Assembly: GCF_001658005.1 (NCBI RefSeq)
Contig: NZ_CP015986.1
Span: 2,109,501 to 2,173,500, forward strand
DNA length: 64,000 nt
Origin: Sphingobium sp. EP60837
Lineage (GTDB): Bacteria; Pseudomonadota; Alphaproteobacteria; Sphingomonadales; Sphingomonadaceae
Direction: 5' to 3'
The position numbers and the translations under genes are program-made. A model generated the notes under the pieces. The model did not search any database and had not been told where the DNA came from. It worked only from the letters and a program-made list of their open reading frames with translations. Shown here piece after piece: positions 8,761-18,594 of the stretch. Numbering within the stretch: position 1 is the first letter of the stretch; the number at the start of each line of letters is the position of its first letter.

Positions 8761-9054
8761 ACTTATTTCCAGTTATAAATGTCTTTGTGGCACATGTTGA
8801 ATAAATGATATTATTAAAGATCATTCACATGGCAATGAAAATCCAAAGCCATACGTGATCAAATAAGTATCTCTTCCTAAATCTGTTGCGACTTTGCGAA
8901 CGGCCAATCCCCGCCTTGTTCAGACATCCGTTGGCCATAAATGCACTTTACCGCATTTCAACGTAAAAAATGATTTTGAATGGCCCTCCCCGACGAGAGG
9001 CTATCAAAAAGGGGACCTACTTGGACTGTCGTTCGCGTCGGCTCCGGTAGAGAA

Positions 9055-9660
9055 CTAGGCCGTGGACTCATAAACGCGGAGCCCCAGGCGCATTGAGGCG
9101 AGTTGGACCATAGCGAGGAAGTTGCAGCGAGCTTGTCGTAACGAGTGGCGACGCGGCGGAAGTGCTTCAGCTTGGAGAAGAAGCGCTCGATCAGATTGCG
9201 CTCACGATAGAGCCGCTTACTGAAGCAGGGTATCCACTTCCGGTTGGATTTGACCGTGATGTTGGGTGTGGCGCCCGGTTCCTCCATCAAGGCGCGGATG
9301 CGGTCACCGTCATAGGCTTTGTCTGCCAGCACGATGGTGCGAGGGTCGAGGTGATCGAGCAGCGTATCAGCGACTTGTCCGTCATGCGCCTGTCCCGCCG
9401 TCAGGCCGAGCCGGATCGGGAGGCCGTGCGCGTCAACGACGGCGTGGATTTTGGTCGTGAGCCCGCCTCGGGAGGGACCGAGACAGTGATCTCGATCCCC
9501 CTTTTTGCCGTCGCGGCCTGTTGGTGAGCGCGAACGGAGGTGCTGTCGATCATCTGGATTTCGCCGTCGTGCGCGGCGGTGATAGGGTCCATCATCTTGT
9601 CCCAGACACCAGCTTTCCGCCATCGTACGAAGCGGCTGTAAGTCGCGCAGATATTCCACG
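9055..9660 (-). pseudogene. IS5-family (IS427-type) transposase, 5'-truncated and frameshifted
   Basis: The pieces in order are SRFVRWRKAGVWDKMMD and MIDSTSVRAHQQAATAK in one frame, then a shift at an A5G5 run (9497-9506), then DRDHCLGPSRGGLTTKIHAV, TIVLADKAYDGDRIRALMEE and the ERNLIERFFSKLKHFRRVAT signature. A second shift near 9125 moves the end into another frame, finishing at TAG 9055-9057 (RVYESTA). The first ~45 residues are missing, cut at 9660. The A5G5 site could be the programmed -1 frameshift used by this IS group, but the second shift makes it a pseudogene. Confidence 0.85.
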
Positions 9661-9700
9661 ATTTATCGATCCGGCCCGGGATTTGTGGTCGGAGGCGACA

Positions 9701-10655
9701 TCATACTGGAACGGAGAGAATATTCATCGTGCGCTTAAGGTTGTAGGCGATGGCGGTGAGGTGGACTTGGACGGCGGCTTTGGCGAGGCCTCGCCATCGC
9801 ATTCGGCGCAGGCCGTAGCATCGCTTTCATGTACCGAAGATCTTCTCGATGCGGGCGCGCACGCGATGGATTGGTTGATTCCATTCATTGAGCTTACGCA
9901 GTGTTTCAGCTTCGTCGCGGCACCCCATGCCGGTGGCGACGATCCGGGGAATACCGCCCTTTGCCAGCACGGCAGCACAAAAGTGATTGCCGCGATAGGC
10001 GCTGTCGGCAAACACCTCACCGGGTTTGTCGGGCGACCCTTAGGGACCAGCTTTGCCGTCATTGATATTTGCCGGTGTGATGAACAATTCTTCGACCGAC
10101 GCGGTATCGGCATCGGCGCCCAGGTGGGCCTTGAAGCCGTGAACAGCCCGTTTTCTCTTGTGCTTCACCCAGCGCGCATCATCATCGCCTTCACTGGCCG
10201 AGGCAATGATGGTGGCATCGACCAGTGTACCGGTCTTGACCGTCACCGCTTTGGCCTTGAGCTGCATGGTCACGGTTTCAAACAGCGATCGGTCAAGTTG
10301 GTGCGCGATCAGCAGCCGACGGAACCTGACGAACGCAGTACGCTCTGGCGTCGCCTCGTTCGCGGAAAACCCACAGAAGCGGCGAAAAGAGGCCCGGTCG
10401 TCCAGGGCCTCACGCAGCTTCACATCGGACAGATCATACCAGATCGACAATAGAAGCGCTTTGAACATTGCCATGCGCGGGCTCACCTTTGGAGGCCGGA
10501 TAAAGCGGATCGAGAAGAACCGCGACCGCGTGCCAATCAATCAGCGATACAAGCGTGTTCAGCGATGACGTCGTGCGCTCGGATCCTAAAAACCCAAACC
10601 GCTCCTGACCAATTGAACGCTGCGCCACGGCCGCTATCCTCCCTGGAAAGACCAT
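9701..10655 (-). pseudogene. IS5-family transposase, full-length but decayed
   Basis: Segments run from 10655 (IGQERFGFLGSERTTSSLNT, then SLIDWHAVAVLLDPLYPASK) through SIWYDLSDVKLREALDDRAS and FRRFCGFSANEATPERTAFV to TGTLVDATIIASAS and GFKAHLGADADTASVEEL. They continue after a shift with EVFADSAYRGNHF and ARIEKIFGT. There are frameshifts near 10480 and 10035, and a TGA replaces the Trp codon after IFGT. The C-terminal end (YGLRRMRWRGLAKAAVQVHL) stops at 9701. Almost the whole gene is present, but it cannot make one protein. Confidence 0.85.
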
Positions 10656-10679
10656 AGAATCAGCAATCGACGCACCTGT

Positions 10680-10902
10680 CTACGCCCACCCGCGCACAGG
10701 TCTCATTATAACCGAACATCGGGATGGCCAGATCGATCGGCTTTGCCGCCTTGGGATCGGCGCCTTCCCTGACCTTGGCTTTGGTATATTTGATCGACCA
10801 GCGCGCATCGCGGTCTTTCTGTCGGGTTTTGGCGGGGCTCCAGTCCTGAGGGATCCGGCCTTCCTTGATCGCCGTCTTCTCCTCCTGAGTGTTCCGTTGC
10901 TT
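10680..10902 (-). pseudogene. IS5-type transposase fragment
   Basis: The minus-strand frame reads KTAIKEGRIPQDWSPAKTRQ, KDRDARWSIKYTKAK and PIDLAIPMFGYNETC. This is the middle of an IS5-group transposase, where DARW..KYTKAK and the (I/V)AxPxFGYK motif are conserved. Both ends are missing. Confidence 0.6.
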
Positions 10903-10949
10903 GGATGAGGAAATTCAGGGCCGATCAGACCGCAAGATCGGCCCACTTG

Positions 10950-12027
10950 CCTCGAACAACCCGGTAACTGCGAACCTGGCGCTCAACGTTTCCTACACGC
11001 CACCTCACAACCGGGTTCTTCGAGGTCTCCGACGGTGGAGCGGTGCATGGTGGAGGGACTGGTCGGCGGTGAAGGCTTTGCCGTCGATGCCAGTCTCATC
11101 GCGGCCGATGCCAATCGCCGGCGCGGGGTTCGCGGTGGTGAGCCGTTGCCGCGGGAGGCGATCAACCATGCCGTGAGGGAATATCGGGCCTTGCTTGACG
11201 ATGCGGCGTTTGGCGCCGCGACGCCTGTCGTACCGACGTTCTTGTCGCCCGCCGGTCCTGCCGGGCGCTGCACCAGCGCCAAGGGCGGACAGGCCTTCTT
11301 CACCTGCTGCACCAATTACCTGATCGACCTGAAGAACACCGTCATCATGGATGTGGAAGCAAGTACGGCGGTACGTTAGGCTGAGTTGACTGCCGCACCG
11401 CGAATGATCGATCGTGTCCAGGACCGGTTCGAAATCTGGCCTGCGCGACTGGCGGCCGATACCGCCTACGGCTCGGCAGAAAACCTTGCATGGCTGGTGC
11501 ACGAGAAAGGGATCGAGCCGCATACCCCGGTGTTCGACCACAGCAACCGGGCGCACCTGCAGCTTCACGCCCCCCGCCTTCCGCTTCGAGCATAAGCGCG
11601 GTGTCTATGTCTGTCCGGGAGGAAAAGATCTGAAGCGATATAACCGCAATTTCGCAGCAGCTCGTCCTGCCGTCGATCAGGATGGCTTCGTGCGATATCG
11701 CGCGTCCAAAGCCGATTGTGACGCTTGCGCGCTCAGCCGGACTGTTGTCCAAGCCAGCCTGTCCGAAAAATGCTGCGGTCAGTTCATGAAGGCGCCCGTG
11801 ATCTAGCCCGCGATCTCGCGCTGACCGACGCCTATGTCACCTCACGCCGGGAACGAAAGAAAGTCGAGATGCTGTTCGCGCACCTCAAACGCATACTGAA
11901 GCTGGATCGTTTGCGCCTCCGTGGACCAAATGGGGCAAAAGACGAGTTCCTCCTTGCCGCCACCGCCCAGAACCTCCGCAAGATGGCTAGGCTTCTCCCG
12001 ATGAAGGCTCAACCAGCACCGGGCTGA
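10950..12027 (+). pseudogene. IS1182-family transposase, decayed
   Basis: The conserved blocks run in order: MVEGLVGGEGFAVDASLIAA, AVREYRALLDDAAFGAATPV, GGQAFFTCCTNYLIDLKNTV; then a TAG at 11377 replacing the Gln before AELTA; then RLAADTAYGSAENLAWLVHE, YRASKADCDACALS and KVEMLFAHLKRILKLDRLRL ending NLRKMARLL. Frame changes lie near 11570 and 11740. The N-terminal ~100 residues are not recognisable. It is dead. Confidence 0.85.
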
Positions 12028-12084
12028 GATCCAAAGCGCCACTCATGCCGTTCCCGCTTCGATCCCCGCCTCCGGCAAAAACCG

Positions 12085-12830
12085 ACTTTTTCAACACTAT
12101 CGAACGGTTCTTGGCTGAAGGCGTGGATGGATTGCTGCGCGACAAGACCCGACCGTCAAGCATTGCTCCTGTTGATGCGGCTTCGTCGATAAAGCCGTGG
12201 CGCTGACGCTGGAACCCCCCCAGCCACGAAGCCACGGATTGGACGGTACGGGCGATGGCCAAAGTCGTTCGTATCGCGGCGTCACCGGTGGCGAAGATCT
12301 GGCACGATCATGGCCTGGCACCTCATCGGTGGGGTAACTTCAAGCTGTCCAACGACAAGGCTTCTCCCGAGAAGCTGCACGATGTCAGGGGCTCTATGTC
12401 TCGCCGCCCGCCCACGCCATCGCGCCGTCGGCCGAGAAAAGAGCCAAATCCAACATGCAGCGGCACCGGGAGTTCATCCGCTTCCCGAACGCTATGGAAG
12501 CCGAGAGGCCCGCCGATAAGCCATCCACGTCATCCTCGACAATCACGCGACCCACCAACAGCCCAAAGTCCGCGCTCGCCAGGCATCGGCGTTGGACCTT
12601 CCACTTTGTCCCGACTTCCTGCTCTTGGCTCAATGCTGTCGAGGGCTTCGTTGCCAAGCTGACGCGGCGGCGGTAATGGCGCCCTTCATTCCGTAGTCGA
12701 TCTGCAGGCGGCCATCCACCGCTTCATCAAGGAGCACAACGAGGCGCCGCGCCCCTTCGTCTGGAAGGTCGATCTAGACGAAATTATAGCCGCTGTGAGG
12801 CGCGGGTACCAAGTGTGGGAATCCCCAGAA
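12085..12830 (+). pseudogene. IS630-family transposase, decayed
   Basis: Fragments include FLAEGVDGLLRDKTRPS, MAKVVRIAASPVAKIWHDHG, LAPHRWGNFKLSNDKA, NMQRHREFIRFPNAMEAE, WTFHFVPTSCSWLNAVEGF and VDLQAAIHRFIKEHNEAPRP ending IIAAVRRGYQV. There are several frameshifts. The segment carrying the first catalytic Asp (the VDEKSQIQAL region) and its surroundings is deleted. It joins an IS701-like fragment near 12830. Confidence 0.8.
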
Positions 12831-12831
12831 T

Positions 12832-12885
12832 CTGCAAATACGGCTCACGCCAGCGTTCCAGATCTTCTGGCCAGTCCTCGTCCAT
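12832..12885 (-). pseudogene. IS701-like transposase, N-terminal stub
   Basis: From ATG at 12885 the minus strand reads MDEDWPEDLERWREPYLQIL, which resembles the first residues of IS701-family transposases (MDEDWPEDLERWLEPF-type). Only about 18-20 residues are present. The match rests on memory of the family start and is moderately sure. Confidence 0.45.
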
Positions 12886-12973
12886 CTCCAGCCATCATCA
12901 AAGCTGGCTTTCCCGTCGCCGATCCACGGGAAAGGGAATTCCCAAAATTACTCTTCTGCCAAAGTAGTGCCGA

Positions 12974-13621
12974 TCAAAGGTTAGAGTAGATATTCACCGC
13001 CAAATCCACGTCCTCGTAAATTATGGCTTCTCCCTTGTTTATTATAACAGCTTTGTTGCACATACCCTTGACAAATTCTGGACTATGTGAGGCCAGAATG
13101 ATGGATCTGTCTTTTCTCTTATCGAACATTTCCGCGTGGCATTTGCGCTGAAAGCTCTGGTCGCCGACCAAGATAATTTCATCGATCAGATAACAGTCAA
13201 ACTCAATGGCGAGTGATAACGCAAAAGCTAAGCGCGCGCGCATGCCGGAAGAGTATGTCTTGACTGGCATGTTCAATTGCTTGCCGAGTTCAGTGAAATC
13301 CTCGACGAATCGCCGAAGGTCTGCATATTCGCGCTGGTAGATGCGCGCAATGAACCGAGCATTGTCCAGGCCGGTCAAGCTGCCTTGAAAGCCTCCAGCG
13401 AAACCCAGTGGCCAAGATACGGACATGTTGCGGATGATCTTGCCTGAGGTAGGCATTTCGACCCCCCCGATCAATTTGATCAACGTGCTTTTGCCGGCCC
13501 CATTTCGGCCGAGAAGGCCAATCCGATCACCCCGGTCAATACAAAGATTGACCCCGTTTAGAACCCGCTTATGCCCACCGCCGTGGGAATATGATTTTGT
13601 GATGTCGCTGCAAATAATCAT
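12974..13621 (-). CDS. kpsT: Capsular polysaccharide ABC exporter, ATP-binding protein (KpsT type)
   Basis: A 215-residue ABC ATPase, the short length typical of KpsT/CtrD/BexA. Walker A is GRNGAGKST (residues 38-46). The signature region is the KpsT-type YSSGMRARLAF (from 123) rather than LSGGQ. Walker B is YLIDE (144-148), followed by the VGDQSF D-loop and an H-switch at ASHS. It powers export of a lipid-linked or diacylglycerol-anchored polysaccharide through the permease encoded just upstream; the two genes overlap by four bases (ATGA, 13618-13621). It is the last gene of the kpsE-kpsM-kpsT operon on this strand. Confidence 0.9.
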   Translation of the reverse strand: MIICSDITKSYSHGGGHKRVLNGVNLCIDRGDRIGLLGRNGAGKSTLIKLIGGVEMPTSGKIIRNMSVSWPLGFAGGFQGSLTGLDNARFIARIYQREYADLRRFVEDFTELGKQLNMPVKTYSSGMRARLAFALSLAIEFDCYLIDEIILVGDQSFQRKCHAEMFDKRKDRSIILASHSPEFVKGMCNKAVIINKGEAIIYEDVDLAVNIYSNL

Positions 13622-14415
13622 TCGACGGTCAGCTTACGGCGAACGCGACGGCAGAGGATGAGACCGGCCAAGGTGGCGATGATCGAGCAAATGATAGGAT
13701 TCCAGATATTATAATAGGCCGTCACCTGATCACCCCAAATCCCCTTTCGCATCATCTCCATGCCGTTCACGAAAGGAGAGAGAAGCAGAAATTCCCTAGC
13801 GCCGGGAGTTACCCAGGACACCATGTAGAACAGTCCGGAAAAAGGGATCATGACATAAGTCGTGACGGGAATGAACTTTTCCATAGCCTCAGAGACTTCC
13901 GAAAGTGGAGCGATGATGAGGCATAAGGAAAAGCAGAAAAGGGAATAGAGTAACCAGCCCGCAATGAGGAGGCCGATGTCTGAGGGAATAGGAAACTCGC
14001 CAAAACCGACCAGAACGACAGCCATGAAAAGATAAGCCATCATGCCACCGAGTAGCTCGATGATAAATCGCGACAGGATGAAATCGACGATCTTGATCTG
14101 GCGGTGATAGAGCAGGCTCTGATTGACTGTGAAGACGGCTACGCTGCGCGATACGCCATGTCGGAACAATGTGATCGGGATATAGCCCGTGGCCACGAAT
14201 GCAATCACGCCCACCCCATGTTCGGTGGGGCCGTGCGTGAAATGCCAGACCAGTCCGACCAGCCCGGCGAACAGCAGTGGTTCGGCCATGATCCAGAGGA
14301 AGCCGATATTTTCGCGCCCGAAGCGGGTTATCAGTTCGCGGATCATCAAGGCGTGAATGATGCGAACCTGCACGGCCCAGCTGTTGCGCAATCGATGTAA
14401 GCTCCCTTTCGCCAT
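13618..14415 (-). CDS. kpsM: Capsular polysaccharide ABC exporter, permease (KpsM type)
   Basis: A 265-residue ABC-2 type membrane protein with about six membrane segments. It starts with a cytoplasmic helix (VRIIHALMIRELITRFGREN), then IGFLWIMAEPLLFAGLVGLV, and ends with an Arg-rich tail. The LLLSPFVNGMEMMRKGIWG segment is characteristic of the capsule permease family (KpsM/CtrC/BexB). It forms the inner-membrane channel energised by KpsT. The gene starts 2 bases after the kpsE-like stop and overlaps kpsT by four bases, so the three are translationally coupled. Confidence 0.9.
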   Translation of the reverse strand: MAKGSLHRLRNSWAVQVRIIHALMIRELITRFGRENIGFLWIMAEPLLFAGLVGLVWHFTHGPTEHGVGVIAFVATGYIPITLFRHGVSRSVAVFTVNQSLLYHRQIKIVDFILSRFIIELLGGMMAYLFMAVVLVGFGEFPIPSDIGLLIAGWLLYSLFCFSLCLIIAPLSEVSEAMEKFIPVTTYVMIPFSGLFYMVSWVTPGAREFLLLSPFVNGMEMMRKGIWGDQVTAYYNIWNPIICSIIATLAGLILCRRVRRKLTVE

Positions 14416-14417
14416 CC

Positions 14418-15581
14418 TTAATCTTCTGGCGCATGCTCAAGAACGCCGATCATGAACATCCAAGTGATGAAATACAGGCAAAGGGATGCGGCGAACACGA
14501 CCAGGATGTTGAGGAAGCGCTTGGGCAGCAACGGCGTGTCGGGCGTGTTGGGATCGACCACACGCTCGAGATAGAATTGCTGGCGCAGCGCTTCGGCGCG
14601 CGCTTGGACCAGGGCAACGTTGGCTGCAGTTAGGCTTTCGGTCGCAAATTTCTCCTCCACCAGCAGATCTTCATAACCGCCCATCTTCGAAGCGATGCCG
14701 CTTCCACTGCCGACAACACGGCTGGTCTGGGACGCGATCTGCACAGAAATCGCGCTGATGCGGTTGCGTAATGCCGGGATGGAAGGGTTGTTGGGGGTAA
14801 GGCGCTGCATCAGGTCCAGCTGCGCCTGTAGCGCAGCCCGCTCCGCGATCATAGTATTGGCGATTTCTAGCACACCGCCAGCCTGCTTCGTCGGATCGAT
14901 CAGCGCCTGGGCATTACGATATTGCGCCAACGCGATCCGGGCATTCCTGGCCCGCTGAGCCGCGAGCTCGACTTGCTTTTGCGCCTCGGCAATGCCCTTG
15001 CTTTGCGCGCGGCTGTTGAGGCGGTTGACCAGCCCTTCGCTCAGATCCAGCAACTGCCGGTTGATGACATAGGCATCCTGCGGGGCGAATGCCTCGACCT
15101 TGATGATCGCGGTACCCGCTTCGGCGTCCAAGCGCGCATCGACCCGCTTGCCATAATATTTGAACAGGCTTTCAAAGCTATTGTCGGCAAATGGCTGGGG
15201 AAAGCGGCTCAGGAAATCGGCCTGCGGGGTCGAGAATTTGTCGCGAATATGGACCGTCTTCTCCAGCGCCTTGAGAGCATCGCGAGAGCGGACATAGGTC
15301 AGCACCTCGTTCGTCTGCTCCTGCCCGCCCGACAGGCCAGTAGTCTGCACCAGATTGGCCAGTGTAGACATTTGCGAGCGCTTCTGGTCCGGGCTCTTGA
15401 TGACGAAGCGGGATTCCGAGACATAGACGTCGGACGCGATCAGGCCGTAATAAAGCGCCGCCAGAAGGGTGGGCAGCGCCACCATCATCAGGAACCACCG
15501 ACGTTTCTTGAGCCAATGGACTAGGGCGGAATGCTGAACGGGTGCCTCGGCCTCGATCGGGAACGATGGATTGACGTTCAT
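14418..15581 (-). CDS. kpsE: Capsule export inner-membrane adaptor (KpsE/CtrB type)
   Basis: A 387-residue polysaccharide co-polymerase-like protein with one N-terminal membrane segment (RRWFLMMVALPTLLAALYYG), a Wzz-like periplasmic domain (SESRFVIKSPDQKRSQM), a long coiled-coil region (about residues 190-330) and a C-terminal membrane segment after a proline-rich PNTPDTPLLPKRF motif. It bridges KpsMT to the outer-membrane export protein. I chose ATG 15581 (MNVNPSFPIEAEAP); the frame extends to 15698 but the extension has no domain match. It is divergent from the export lipoprotein gene at 15761. Confidence 0.88.
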   Translation of the reverse strand: MNVNPSFPIEAEAPVQHSALVHWLKKRRWFLMMVALPTLLAALYYGLIASDVYVSESRFVIKSPDQKRSQMSTLANLVQTTGLSGGQEQTNEVLTYVRSRDALKALEKTVHIRDKFSTPQADFLSRFPQPFADNSFESLFKYYGKRVDARLDAEAGTAIIKVEAFAPQDAYVINRQLLDLSEGLVNRLNSRAQSKGIAEAQKQVELAAQRARNARIALAQYRNAQALIDPTKQAGGVLEIANTMIAERAALQAQLDLMQRLTPNNPSIPALRNRISAISVQIASQTSRVVGSGSGIASKMGGYEDLLVEEKFATESLTAANVALVQARAEALRQQFYLERVVDPNTPDTPLLPKRFLNILVVFAASLCLYFITWMFMIGVLEHAPED

Positions 15582-15760
15582 AAATATCTTCGCAGCGCTT
15601 TGAGAGAACCAAACCAGCCTTGCGCTAGGCCAACATGGAGCGCGGCGCAAGGCCAAGCGCATCTTTTGGATGCAATTGCGAGAGGAACTATTGTCCATTG
15701 CTGAATCCCGATGCTAAGGCGTCGGCCAATCGAAGCCGCAAGCCTCCGAGTTCATTAGCG

Positions 15761-16903
15761 ATGCAAGTGAAGAATAGCGTTTATCTAGCCCTGCTCGCCG
15801 GACTAGCGGGGTGCGCCACGCTGCCGTCCAGCGGGCCTACCGGAGGGCAGATCGAAAAATCGGCTGCCGTTCCCAAGGATGGTTCGTCCCCGATCCGGGT
15901 GGTTCCGATCCACACGATCGCGGATGTGCCAGGGGTCGGTGCGATAACGACGAGCTTGTTGCCCGAGCTGGCGCCGCCTCCCACCGACATGATCGGTCCG
16001 GGGGACGTGCTGGACATCAATATCTACGAAGCGGGGGTCACCCTCTTCTCTGGCGCTGGCGGTGGTGGCGGGGGACTGAGCCAGATTGTCGCCAATCCCG
16101 GCGTACAGGTGCAAAAGCTGCCGCCGACGCGGGTCGACGATTTGGGCGACATCACCATCCCTTATGCCGGAACGCTGCATGTGGCGGGGATTACGACTGG
16201 TGAGGTCGAAGCGATGATCCGCAATTCGCTGGCGCGGTTGTCGCAGAACCCGCAGGTGATCGTCACGCTGAACCAGGCCATCACCAATTCGATCATCGTC
16301 GGGGGTGAGGTGGCCAGGCCAGGCCGCCTCGTCCTCCAGACGAACCGGGAAACCCTGTCCGACGTGATCGCGCTCGCCGGCGGCTATCGCGGTAACGCCA
16401 AAGATCTGCTGCTGCGGATTGTCCGGGGTGAGCGAAGTGTCGACGTTCGCGTCAATGATCTTGTCGACAATCCCAGGCTGGATGTGCGGGCCTATCCCGG
16501 CGATCGGCTGATGCTGATTAATAATCCCCGTACCTATTCCGTGCTAGGAGCTCCGGGGCGGGTGGAGCAGGTGCCGTTCAGCCGTTCGTCGGTTTCCCTG
16601 GCCGAGGCGGTCGCTACCGCCGGTGGCGTCAATCCTGGAATCGGCAATCCCGCGGCAATCTTTGTGTTCCGTTATGTCCGCGATGAGCAGGGCAATGAGG
16701 TGCCGCGGGTTTATCATCTCAATATGATGAAAACCGGTTCCTATTTCCTCGCGCAGCGCTTCGCCATGCAGGACAAGGACGTGCTTTACATCGGCAATGC
16801 TGCGGCCAATCAGCCCAGCAAACTCATTCAGCTGATCAGCCAATTGTTTTCTCCGATCTTGACGGTGACAAGCGCGGTGCAGACTGTACAGAACAGTAAC
16901 TGA
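15761..16903 (+). CDS. Polysaccharide export outer-membrane lipoprotein (KpsD/Wza family)
   Basis: A 380-residue protein with a lipoprotein signal peptide (VYLALLAGLAGC, lipid-bearing Cys18). A Poly_export domain follows (MIGPGDVLDINIYEAG to VTLNQAITNSIIVGGEV), then SLBB-type domains (SVSLAEAVATAGGVNPGIGN). It forms the outer-membrane and periplasmic channel that takes polysaccharide from the KpsE/KpsM/KpsT complex to the surface. ATG 15761 is chosen because the signal peptide starts there. It is divergent from kpsE with a ~180-base shared promoter region. A dTDP-rhamnose operon follows after 55 bases. Confidence 0.9.
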   Translation: MQVKNSVYLALLAGLAGCATLPSSGPTGGQIEKSAAVPKDGSSPIRVVPIHTIADVPGVGAITTSLLPELAPPPTDMIGPGDVLDINIYEAGVTLFSGAGGGGGGLSQIVANPGVQVQKLPPTRVDDLGDITIPYAGTLHVAGITTGEVEAMIRNSLARLSQNPQVIVTLNQAITNSIIVGGEVARPGRLVLQTNRETLSDVIALAGGYRGNAKDLLLRIVRGERSVDVRVNDLVDNPRLDVRAYPGDRLMLINNPRTYSVLGAPGRVEQVPFSRSSVSLAEAVATAGGVNPGIGNPAAIFVFRYVRDEQGNEVPRVYHLNMMKTGSYFLAQRFAMQDKDVLYIGNAAANQPSKLIQLISQLFSPILTVTSAVQTVQNSN

Positions 16904-16958
16904 ACCTCCTGAGGGGCGACCTGGCCGTCGGCCGCTCTCTCTGTTTGGAAGTGGGAAG

Positions 16959-17522
16959 ATGGAGATAGAGTTCTTCGACATCGTCGGCATCAAGTTGCTC
17001 ACCCCCCGTCATATCGGGGATGAGCGGGGCTATTTCGCAGAAATTTTTCGGGCCGATCTGTTCGCTCAGTATTGCCGCGATCTCAGCTTCGTCCAGGACA
17101 ATGAATCGCTAAGCGTCCGTCAAGGCACCATTCGCGGGCTGCATTTCCAAAGCGAGCCGCACGCCCAGGGCAAGCTCGTCCGCTGCACCGCGGGCGCCCT
17201 TTTCGATGTCGTAGTGGATATTCGCCAGGGCTCCCCCACCCATGGGCAATGGTTGGCCGAGACGCTCACCCCTGACAATGGCAAGCAGCTTTGGATTCCG
17301 CCGGGTTTTGCCCACGGCTTCTGCACGCTCGCGCCTGATACGGTCATCTGCTACAAGGTGACCGACTATTACAGCGCTGAGTGCGACAAGGGGCTGCGCT
17401 GGGACGATCCGGCGATTGGCATCGACTGGCCCCAGATCGCTGATCCCGACACATTGTCGCCGAAGGACCGGCAGCAACCGCTGCTGGTGGATCTCCCCGC
17501 TTATTTCACCTGGAGCGAATAA
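16959..17522 (+). CDS. rfbC: dTDP-4-dehydrorhamnose 3,5-epimerase
   Basis: A 187-residue RmlC-type cupin. It epimerises dTDP-4-keto-6-deoxyglucose at C3 and C5. The conserved [20 protein letters not shown] block contains the catalytic His, and [19 protein letters not shown] and the Tyr of [20 protein letters not shown] are present. The length is normal. It is the first gene of rfbCBDA; the next gene starts 4 bases after its stop. Confidence 0.95.
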   Translation: MEIEFFDIVGIKLLTPRHIGDERGYFAEIFRADLFAQYCRDLSFVQDNESLSVRQGTIRGLHFQSEPHAQGKLVRCTAGALFDVVVDIRQGSPTHGQWLAETLTPDNGKQLWIPPGFAHGFCTLAPDTVICYKVTDYYSAECDKGLRWDDPAIGIDWPQIADPDTLSPKDRQQPLLVDLPAYFTWSE

Positions 17523-17526
17523 CCTC

Positions 17527-18594
17527 ATGCGCGTGATCGTCACCGGCGGCGCCGGCTTTATCGGGTCGGCCCTCGTCCGCTATTTGGTGCTGGAAAAGGG
17601 CTATGAGGTTCTGACCATCGACGCTCTGACCTATGCGGGTTGCGAGGCTTCACTCAAGACGGTCGAGGGCAAAGCCAATCACCGTTTCCTCAGGGCCGAT
17701 ATCTGCGACCGCGCGGCGATGGACCAGGCAATCACCGGCTTCTGGCCCGATCGCATCATGCACCTGGCGGCCGAAAGCCATGTCGATCGCTCGATCACCG
17801 GCGCGGCCGACTTCATCCAGACCAATGTCGTGGGCACCTTCACCCTGCTGGAGGCGGCACGTGGCTACTGGAACGGACTTGAAGGTGCGGCTAAGGAGGC
17901 TTTTCGCTTCCTCCACGTCTCGACCGACGAGGTTTACGGCTCGCTGGGCGATGAAGGGTTGTTCGAGGAGAGCACGCCCTACGACCCGAGCTCGCCCTAT
18001 TCGGCGTCCAAGGCCGCATCGGATCACCTCGCCAAAGCCTGGCAGCGCACTTATGGATTGCCGGTGGTCGTGTCGAACTGCTCTAACAATTACGGCCCCT
18101 ATCACTTCCCCGAAAAGCTGATCCCGCTCACCATCCTGAACGCGCTCGCGGGCCGTGCGCTGCCGGTCTATGGCAAGGGTGAGAATGTGCGCGACTGGCT
18201 CTATGTCGACGATCATGCACGCGCGCTCGACCTCATCATCGAGCGCGGGGTGCCCGGCGGAACCTATAATGTCGGTGGACGTAACGAACGGCGCAACATC
18301 GACGTTGTGCGGCGGATCTGCGCCGTGCTGGACGAGCTGGTTCCCGCCGACGCCCCCCGCGAGGGGCTGATCGAGTTCGTTACCGACCGCCCGGGCCATG
18401 ACGCGCGATATGCGATCGACGCGGCCAGGCTGGAGACGGAACTTGGCTGGCGTGCGCAGGAGAATTTCGACAGCGGCATCGAGAAGACGGTGCGCTGGTA
18501 TCTTGAAAATGAATGGTGGTGGAAGCCGTTGCGCGACCGTTATGACGGCCAGAGGCTGGGTCTGAGTGCTGCGCTTGCCGGAGTGGCTGCGTGA
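17527..18594 (+). CDS. rfbB: dTDP-glucose 4,6-dehydratase
   Basis: A 355-residue extended SDR. It has the NAD-binding [11 protein letters not shown], the DEY-type catalytic site STDEVYG, the [11 protein letters not shown]yr-x3-Lys motif and the [15 protein letters not shown] signature of RmlB. It makes dTDP-4-keto-6-deoxyglucose from dTDP-glucose. The start is ATG 17527, beginning MRVIVTGG; the frame runs upstream into rfbC but homology begins here. The stop overlaps the GTG start of rfbD. Confidence 0.95.
   Translation: MRVIVTGGAGFIGSALVRYLVLEKGYEVLTIDALTYAGCEASLKTVEGKANHRFLRADICDRAAMDQAITGFWPDRIMHLAAESHVDRSITGAADFIQTNVVGTFTLLEAARGYWNGLEGAAKEAFRFLHVSTDEVYGSLGDEGLFEESTPYDPSSPYSASKAASDHLAKAWQRTYGLPVVVSNCSNNYGPYHFPEKLIPLTILNALAGRALPVYGKGENVRDWLYVDDHARALDLIIERGVPGGTYNVGGRNERRNIDVVRRICAVLDELVPADAPREGLIEFVTDRPGHDARYAIDAARLETELGWRAQENFDSGIEKTVRWYLENEWWWKPLRDRYDGQRLGLSAALAGVAA

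Noticed and set aside
17416..17526. Longer start for rfbB inside rfbC
   Set aside because: The NAD-binding motif begins right at MRVIVTGG (17527), and the extension is rfbC sequence in another frame.
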